From Solilutibacter pythonis (lineage in GTDB: Bacteria > Pseudomonadota > Gammaproteobacteria > Xanthomonadales > Xanthomonadaceae), in NCBI RefSeq assembly GCF_003697345.1, contig NZ_RFLY01000007.1:109111-173110 (forward strand): DNA of 64,000 bases, given 5' to 3'. Position numbers and translations under genes: made by a program. This document shows, one piece after another, positions 59,107-64,000 of the stretch (positions within the stretch are counted from its first letter, which is position 1; each line of letters starts with the position of its first letter). The notes beneath the pieces are model-generated. The model worked only from the letters and a program-made list of their open reading frames with translations, made no database searches and was not told the DNA's origin.

Positions 59107-61821
59107 TCAGCCGGTGTTCTGGATGCCGGCGGCGATACCGTTGACGGTCGCGGTCAACGCCCGCAGCAAGCCTTCGTCTTCACGCCCGCCCGCGCGCCAG
59201 CGTCTCAGTAGTTCCACCTGCAACAGACTGATCGGGTCGACATAGGGATTGCGCAGCCGGATGGAAAGCCGCAGGCGATAGTCGTCGTCGAGCAATTCGT
59301 CGCGCTGCTTGAGCGCGCAAATCGTCTCGCGGGCGCGGCTGAACTCGTCGGCGACATCGCTGAAGAACCCGGCGTGCAGCTCACCGGCCAAGTGCGAATA
59401 ACGCGCGAAGATGTCGAGGTCCGACTTCGCCATCAGCATCTCGACATCGGCCAGCAGAGCTGCGAAGAACGGCCAGTCGCACGCCATCTCGCGCAACGGC
59501 TCCAGCCCGAAGCGTTCGACCCCATGCGCCAGCGCCGTGCCGATACCGTACCAGCCGGTCAGGCCCGAGCGGTTCTGGCTCCAGGCGAATACCCACGGGA
59601 TCGCGCGCAAGGTGTCGATGCCGCCCTCGCGGCGCTTGGACGGGCGTGAGCCGATGCGCAGGCGCTCGATCACGTCGATCGGCGTCGCCGCGCGGAAATA
59701 GGCGGGAAAATCCACGCGCTCGTGTACCAGTGCGCGATAGTGCCGGCGCGCGATTGCCGCCATCTCCGCCGCCCACTCGCGCCAGGCGTCCTCGCGCCCA
59801 TCGGCCGGACGCGGGCGCAGGCTGGCGCGCAGCACCGCGCCGGTGGCCTGCTCCAGATTGCGCAGCGCCAATGCACGGATGCCGTATTTGCGATGGATCA
59901 CTTCCCCCTGCTCGGTGACGCGCAACACGCCATCCACCGACCCGCGCGGCGCCGCGTGGATCGCCCGCTCGGTCTTGCCACCGCCGCGGCTGACCGAACC
60001 GCCGCGCCCGTGAAAGAACACCAGCCGCACTTCGTGTTCGCGCGCCAACGCCAGCAACTCCACCTGGGCGCGCTGCAAGGCCCAGCGCGAAGCCAGCAAA
60101 CCGCCATCCTTGGCACTGTCGGAATAGCCGAGCATCACGATCTGTCGATTGCCCCGCGCCCGCAGATGCGCGCGATACGCGGGGTCGTCGAACAGTTCGC
60201 GCATCACCGCGCTGGATGCCTGTAGATCGGCCACCGTCTCGAACAGCGGCGCGACGTCGAGCGGCACCTGCCCGTCCTCCACACAGCCGGCGATCCGCGC
60301 CAGTGCCAGCACCGCCAACGCATCGGCGGCGTTGCGACTCATGCTGATGATGTACGGCCCGAACGCCTGAGCACCGTAGCGGCCACGCAATTCGCGCACC
60401 GTGCGGAATACCGCCAGCGTGGACGCCGCCGCCCCGGCCCGCGGATCACGCGGCGATGCGCCGGCGACCAACGCCCGCAACCGGACGGCGCGCTCCTCGG
60501 CCGGCAATGATGGCCACCCCGGGTCCGCCTCCAACGCGGCCAGCGCCTCGTCGTGCGCCAGCGACTCCTGCCGCAAGTCGAGCGCGGCGAGATGGAAGCC
60601 GAACGTCTCGGCCCGGCGCAATATGCGGCGCAGCGCGAACAAGCCGGCATGCTCGCCGCGATGCGCCGCCAGGCTCGCTTCGATCAGACGCAGATCGGCG
60701 ATGAAAGCCTCGACATCGGCATAGCCACGCGGATCGGCTTCGTCGGCGCTCGCCTCCAACCGCGCCGAAAGCAGTTCGATCAGACCGCGATACGGCATGT
60801 CGGCCATGCGCGGGCGCAGCCCGGCGGCGGTCTCGGGCAACAAGGATTTGTATTCGTCGATGCGCGCCTCGATCGCGGCATCCACGCCCGCCCGCGCCCG
60901 GCTCTGGGTGAGGATGTCGGCCAGCCCGCGCAGATCGGCCCGATAGGCCGCCAGCACCTGCGCGCGCTGCAATGCCAGCGCGGCGCGAATGGTCTCCGCG
61001 CCGACATTGGGATTGCCATCCATGTCGCCACCCACCCAGGTGCCGAAACCAAGCAGCGGCGGCAGTGCGATGCGCTCGCCATACACCGCTTCGATGGCAT
61101 CGGCGAAAGATTCGAGAAAGGCCGGCAGCACCCGGTACAACACGCCGAGATAAAAGCCGATGTGCTCGACCTCATCGGTGACGGTGGGTTTTTCCGAAGG
61201 GGCTTCGGAAGTCTGCCAGGCCGTGGAAAGCGACTGGCGGATACGCGCGTGATCGGCGCGGCGCTCGGTCGGGGTGCGTCCACGGTCGATATCGGCCATC
61301 AACCGCGCCACCACGGTGTGCTCCTTGACCAACAAGGCACGGCGCACCGCCTCGGTGGGATGGGCGGTAAACACCGGCTGGATGACCAGTCGCGGCAACC
61401 ACGCGCGCAACTCGTCGAAACTCACGCCTTCCGCCTTCAATTCGCCCAACACCGCCTCGAAGCCGCCCGGCTGGGGGACGTCCGTCGCACGCTGATAATC
61501 GCGGCGGCGACGGACGCGATGCACGCGCTCGGCCAGGTTGATCGCACCGAACCAGGCCGCGAAAGCACGCACCAGCGCCTCGGCGTTTTCCTGCGGCACC
61601 GATGCCAAACGTTCGGCCAACGCATCGACCGGCTCGCCCTTCTCGCGGCGGGCAATCGCCGCGCGGCGCACCGCCTCGACCTGCGCCAGCAACGCCGGCG
61701 AAACCTGCTCGGCCAGCATCTCGCCGACCATCGCGCCAAGCCGGCGCACGTCGTCGCGCAACAGTGCATCGCTGGCAACGAATTCGAGCGCCTCTCGGCG
61801 CGGGGAAAGGGATGCGTTCAT
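59107..61821 (-). CDS. ppc: Phosphoenolpyruvate carboxylase
   Basis: 904 residues, normal length. The catalytic histidine is in QPVFTAHPTEAVRR and the second site in VMLGYSDSAKDGGLLASRW; FHGRGGSVSRGGG is the mobile loop and the C-terminus ends NGIAAGIQNTG, the conserved terminal glycine. It makes oxaloacetate from PEP and bicarbonate. Monocistronic by spacing. Confidence 0.96.
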   Translation of the reverse strand: MNASLSPRREALEFVASDALLRDDVRRLGAMVGEMLAEQVSPALLAQVEAVRRAAIARREKGEPVDALAERLASVPQENAEALVRAFAAWFGAINLAERVHRVRRRRDYQRATDVPQPGGFEAVLGELKAEGVSFDELRAWLPRLVIQPVFTAHPTEAVRRALLVKEHTVVARLMADIDRGRTPTERRADHARIRQSLSTAWQTSEAPSEKPTVTDEVEHIGFYLGVLYRVLPAFLESFADAIEAVYGERIALPPLLGFGTWVGGDMDGNPNVGAETIRAALALQRAQVLAAYRADLRGLADILTQSRARAGVDAAIEARIDEYKSLLPETAAGLRPRMADMPYRGLIELLSARLEASADEADPRGYADVEAFIADLRLIEASLAAHRGEHAGLFALRRILRRAETFGFHLAALDLRQESLAHDEALAALEADPGWPSLPAEERAVRLRALVAGASPRDPRAGAAASTLAVFRTVRELRGRYGAQAFGPYIISMSRNAADALAVLALARIAGCVEDGQVPLDVAPLFETVADLQASSAVMRELFDDPAYRAHLRARGNRQIVMLGYSDSAKDGGLLASRWALQRAQVELLALAREHEVRLVFFHGRGGSVSRGGGKTERAIHAAPRGSVDGVLRVTEQGEVIHRKYGIRALALRNLEQATGAVLRASLRPRPADGREDAWREWAAEMAAIARRHYRALVHERVDFPAYFRAATPIDVIERLRIGSRPSKRREGGIDTLRAIPWVFAWSQNRSGLTGWYGIGTALAHGVERFGLEPLREMACDWPFFAALLADVEMLMAKSDLDIFARYSHLAGELHAGFFSDVADEFSRARETICALKQRDELLDDDYRLRLSIRLRNPYVDPISLLQVELLRRWRAGGREDEGLLRALTATVNGIAAGIQNTG

Positions 61822-61888
61822 GACACCAGGCGGACAAAACCAGCCCCAGTCTGCCAGATGTTCCCTCTTTGCATCGTGTTGGATCGGG

Positions 61889-62107
61889 ACGAATTACCTA
61901 GTCTCCAATGACCCCGACCGTAAGCCGGGCGACGAACTCAGGCTTCAATATGGCGCCGTGCCTGCGCCCCCGCCAGAAGACCGCGAGGCCATCGAAAGCA
62001 TGCTTGATGGCGTGAGCATCAAACATCACGCAAATCAATTCGTCGGAGAGTTGCAAAGCCGATGGCAACAACAGCCGCCGAAGAAGCAGCCCCGTATCCG
62101 GCGCTGA
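61889..62107 (+). pseudogene. Possible coding remnant after ppc promoter
   Basis: About 72 residues read TNYLVSNDPDRKPGDELRL, ESMLDGVSIKHHANQFVGEL and end KKQPRIRR. The composition looks protein-like, but there is no good start codon before the middle and no ribosome binding site. It may be the 3' end of a lost gene at the border of the AT-rich island. Not recognised. Confidence 0.3.
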
Positions 62108-62305
62108 ATTTCAAAGAAACAAGCAAAAAACTCAATGACGAGAATTCAACCCCTTGAATTTATCCGGCAGATCGAAAATCCTAAAAACCCAACAGCGAGC
62201 AATCCGCCATGATCCAGCAATATTTGGCATATGTAAGCAGCAGAGCCGACAACAGATCTCTTATGCAAGATGATATCCACATGAAGTCTTGCCAAAACAC
62301 CCACC

Positions 62306-62653
62306 TTACCGAAAGAAAAAACGAAATCCCGAAATAATCCAGGGCAATTTTCTCCTAAAAAACTGATCGATGAGCGTCAACTCCACATCCGAAGAGCCTC
62401 CCGAATAACTCTCCTTGCAATTTTTACTTACAATAATCGACACGCCCCTTGCATCATGCAGCGCCTTCCTTCCATGCAAATCGTATCTCTCAACATCAGT
62501 CGCAAACCCCCTGAGCACGCAGGACAGGCTGGGCGAAACCTCTTTTATATAGTTGAAATAATCAGAAAAAATTCCATAACACTCCATCATGATGGATTCG
62601 CCCAATCTTTTTTCACATATCCTCACAATCCGGGTAATCAGAGGCCGCATCAC
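62306..62653 (-). CDS. Candidate orphan immunity protein in Rhs island
   Basis: 115 residues, markedly AT-rich compared with the genome. It begins MMRPLITRIVRICEKRL, has CYGIFSDYFNYIKEVSPSL and a basic tail RRKLPWIISGFRFFFR. No signal peptide. It lies 72 bases downstream of a broken Rhs fragment on the same strand, where immunity genes normally sit. Role inferred from position only; may also be a decayed toxin tip. Confidence 0.5.
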   Translation of the reverse strand: MMRPLITRIVRICEKRLGESIMMECYGIFSDYFNYIKEVSPSLSCVLRGFATDVERYDLHGRKALHDARGVSIIVSKNCKESYSGGSSDVELTLIDQFFRRKLPWIISGFRFFFR

Positions 62654-62724
62654 ACTCTCTTACCGGACTCGGCGTTGTCATTTCAATGAGAGGGCCAATA
62701 AAAGGTCAGCCTCGCAATCTATTC

Positions 62725-62943
62725 TTAAATCCAGACCACCGCCCTGATCGTGCTAGCAACCAGTTCCTGTCGGCCCAGGTGGTCGTTGTGAACGAAGTAC
62801 AGTTGGTTGTCGCGTACCAGCCCTATCAACTCCGCACCCATCCAAGTATAGCTGCTCCAACGGCCGTTCTCGTTTTCCGCCAACAATGTGTTTTGCCCGG
62901 AATAGATGAAGCGTGTCGTACCATCCGGTCCTTCTTTGCCCAC
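62725..62943 (-). pseudogene. Rhs core fragment
   Basis: 72 residues match the Rhs repeat-associated core: GTTRFIYSGQNTLLAENENG, WSSYTWMGAELIGLVRD and LYFVHNDHLGRQELV. Full Rhs proteins continue with many repeats before and the DPxGL core end after this. Here it breaks off at VVWI-stop and its 5' side is not Rhs. A recombination scar of a larger Rhs gene. Confidence 0.75.
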
Positions 62944-62997
62944 GCGCTGGTCCGCCCAACTTCTTGAGGGCAGTTCACGGGGTGGGGCTGCGAGCTT

Positions 62998-63348
62998 TCA
63001 ATTCGCTTTCAAACTTTCGTCTATCTCATAAGCCAGCTTCAAGCATGCGGAGTTCTGGTAACAGTGGGCTGCGACCTTGAAGCCCTTGGGCACTTCGTAG
63101 CCATAAGAACTATTTGTTACTCCATGCAACACCAAAATTAATGCAAATGCCGTCCTTTCATCTCCTGAAGCCATAAGTCGACCCAGCAGCTCTTTAAAAA
63201 GCTCTGGATTGATCTCTGAGAAACAATCTCCAAGCGAGTAATCGCTTGGCCTGTAATTATTTACTCCGTGCAAATAAAGATTCACGCGCTCAGCAGAAGG
63301 GAGAGCAGAGAAGTACATGCACCGCTGCTTGCTTCCTTGAACTTTCAT
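62998..63348 (-). CDS. Candidate immunity protein to the Rhs metalloprotease tip
   Basis: 116 residues, starting MKVQGSKQRCMYFSALPSAE, with NPELFKELLGRLMASGDERTAFALILVLHGV and a C-terminal CYQNSACLKLAYEIDESLK. AT-rich, soluble by prediction, 77 bases downstream of the toxin-tip gene. Small genes directly after an Rhs tip are usually immunity genes. Not a family I recognise. Confidence 0.6.
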   Translation of the reverse strand: MKVQGSKQRCMYFSALPSAERVNLYLHGVNNYRPSDYSLGDCFSEINPELFKELLGRLMASGDERTAFALILVLHGVTNSSYGYEVPKGFKVAAHCYQNSACLKLAYEIDESLKAN

Positions 63349-63425
63349 CAGCTTTTCGTAACCAGCATTTTCTTGTCAATGGAAACAACCGCAAAATATG
63401 CAGAACAAAAAAGCCAAAACAAACC

Positions 63426-63998
63426 TCACTTCCCGCATCCACATGGATTATTCCCAGCTGCCTTCATATCAGCCAAAACTTGCGCTTCAATTCGATTTGA
63501 CCGCTTCTCAAAACTTATACTGTCATGCGTCCCATTTATACCTTTTCCAGAAAGCATACCAGACGCACTTTGAGCACCATAGCTAGCCCAAAATACTGCG
63601 CCATGAACATACTGTTGCACGGCATGGCCAATTTCATGGGCCAAGAGCCCAATAAATGCCGGGGTATCAGCATTGTCGTTTTTAACGTACACATTGGAGC
63701 CAAATGTGACTCCGATCATATCCTTTGATATAAACCAAGGCATCCCCTGCTTCACATCGACCGCTTTAAGCAAATCCTGCGGATAGTACTTACCTAATAC
63801 TCCCATTTCACAATCAGTGAGAGCTCGCAACCCCAATGGGTCAACCAGATTCACTGGATTACCTTCGACATAGGCATAAACAGTTCGCCCTGACGTGGGT
63901 CGTCGTACCCAGCGGCGTTTTTCCTTGATGCGGCAAGGGCTTAGCTGTGCTGCGGCCATTGAGGCGGGTTCCCCGGTTCGCAAAATTTCCTTGAGGCG
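63426..63998 (-). CDS. Rhs C-terminal toxin tip with HEIGH metalloprotease motif
   Basis: The frame is open to the window edge. VYAYVEGNPVNLVDPLGL is the end of the Rhs core, after which variable toxin tips begin. The tip of about 130 residues contains LLAHEIGHAVQQYVHG, an HExxH zinc site like that of DUF4157 peptidases (HExxHxxQQ), and a downstream Glu in SNRIEAQVLADM as a likely third ligand. It ends NPCGCGK. The 35 residues before YAYVEGN are not Rhs-like, so this is a displaced tip cassette. Confidence 0.72.
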   Translation of the reverse strand, partial: RLKEILRTGEPASMAAAQLSPCRIKEKRRWVRRPTSGRTVYAYVEGNPVNLVDPLGLRALTDCEMGVLGKYYPQDLLKAVDVKQGMPWFISKDMIGVTFGSNVYVKNDNADTPAFIGLLAHEIGHAVQQYVHGAVFWASYGAQSASGMLSGKGINGTHDSISFEKRSNRIEAQVLADMKAAGNNPCGCGK

Positions 63999-64000
63999 AC

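Noticed and set aside
63246..63586. Short + strand frames in the Rhs island
   Set aside because: They are antisense to the Rhs tip and immunity-like genes, which have recognisable features on the - strand.

Overview
GC-rich chromosomal DNA from a gammaproteobacterium of the Xanthomonadales (Lysobacter/Luteimonas/Xanthomonas relatives). The basis is an aryl-polyene/xanthomonadin-type gene set, a toxin with an XVIPCD-like type IV secretion tail, a TctDE/porin/CitMHS citrate locus and the family-typical Grx4 fusion protein. I read it by eye only, so family names rest on motifs, length and context, not on searches.

Layout. 1-1.35 kb: 3' end of a thiolase and a PD-(D/E)XK-like protein. 1.4-9.9 kb: aryl-polyene pigment genes in two convergent operons (MMPL exporter, hotdog dehydratase, ketoreductase, secreted protein on +; ketosynthase, chain-length factor, glycosyltransferase, halogenase-like flavoprotein on -) meeting at a shared terminator. 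10-17 kb: YdcF-like protein, DPP IV peptidase, remnant of a peptide-exporter ABC protein, YqhA-like membrane protein, UvrD-type helicase. 17.1-22.3 kb: an accessory island with a decayed ISL3 transposase, two tandem immunity-like genes, a broken toxin start, a 962-residue zeta-toxin/XVIPCD protein and a membrane protein. 22.6-28.3 kb: rpmB-rpmG, hslVU with a clear sigma-32-type promoter, aceE. 28.4-33.6 kb: methyltransferase, two glycosyltransferases and malic enzyme maeB, followed by a 13-bp tandem repeat array. 33.9-43.0 kb: citrate/tricarboxylate module (orphan binding protein, histidine kinase, response regulator, divergent porin, CitMHS carrier, SDR protein, TonB receptor). 43.4-56.2 kb: housekeeping and conserved genes (QEGLA protein, rsgA, aminotransferase, SGNH hydrolase, Grx4-rhodanese fusion, two amidohydrolase-like proteins, DegV, DUF71 enzyme). 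56.5-58.8 kb: formaldehyde detoxification operon frmR-frmA-fghA with a visible operator. 59.1-61.8 kb: ppc. 61.9-64 kb: AT-rich island with Rhs fragments, an Rhs C-terminal metalloprotease-like toxin domain and candidate immunity genes.

The two accessory islands are the most interesting parts. The first looks like an interbacterial effector/immunity locus of the Xanthomonadales killing T4SS, in which the immunity gene, together with an IS tail, has been duplicated in tandem and has diverged only in a central segment. The second looks like a displaced Rhs toxin tip with orphan immunity genes. No T4SS or T6SS structural genes are in the window, so delivery is inferred.
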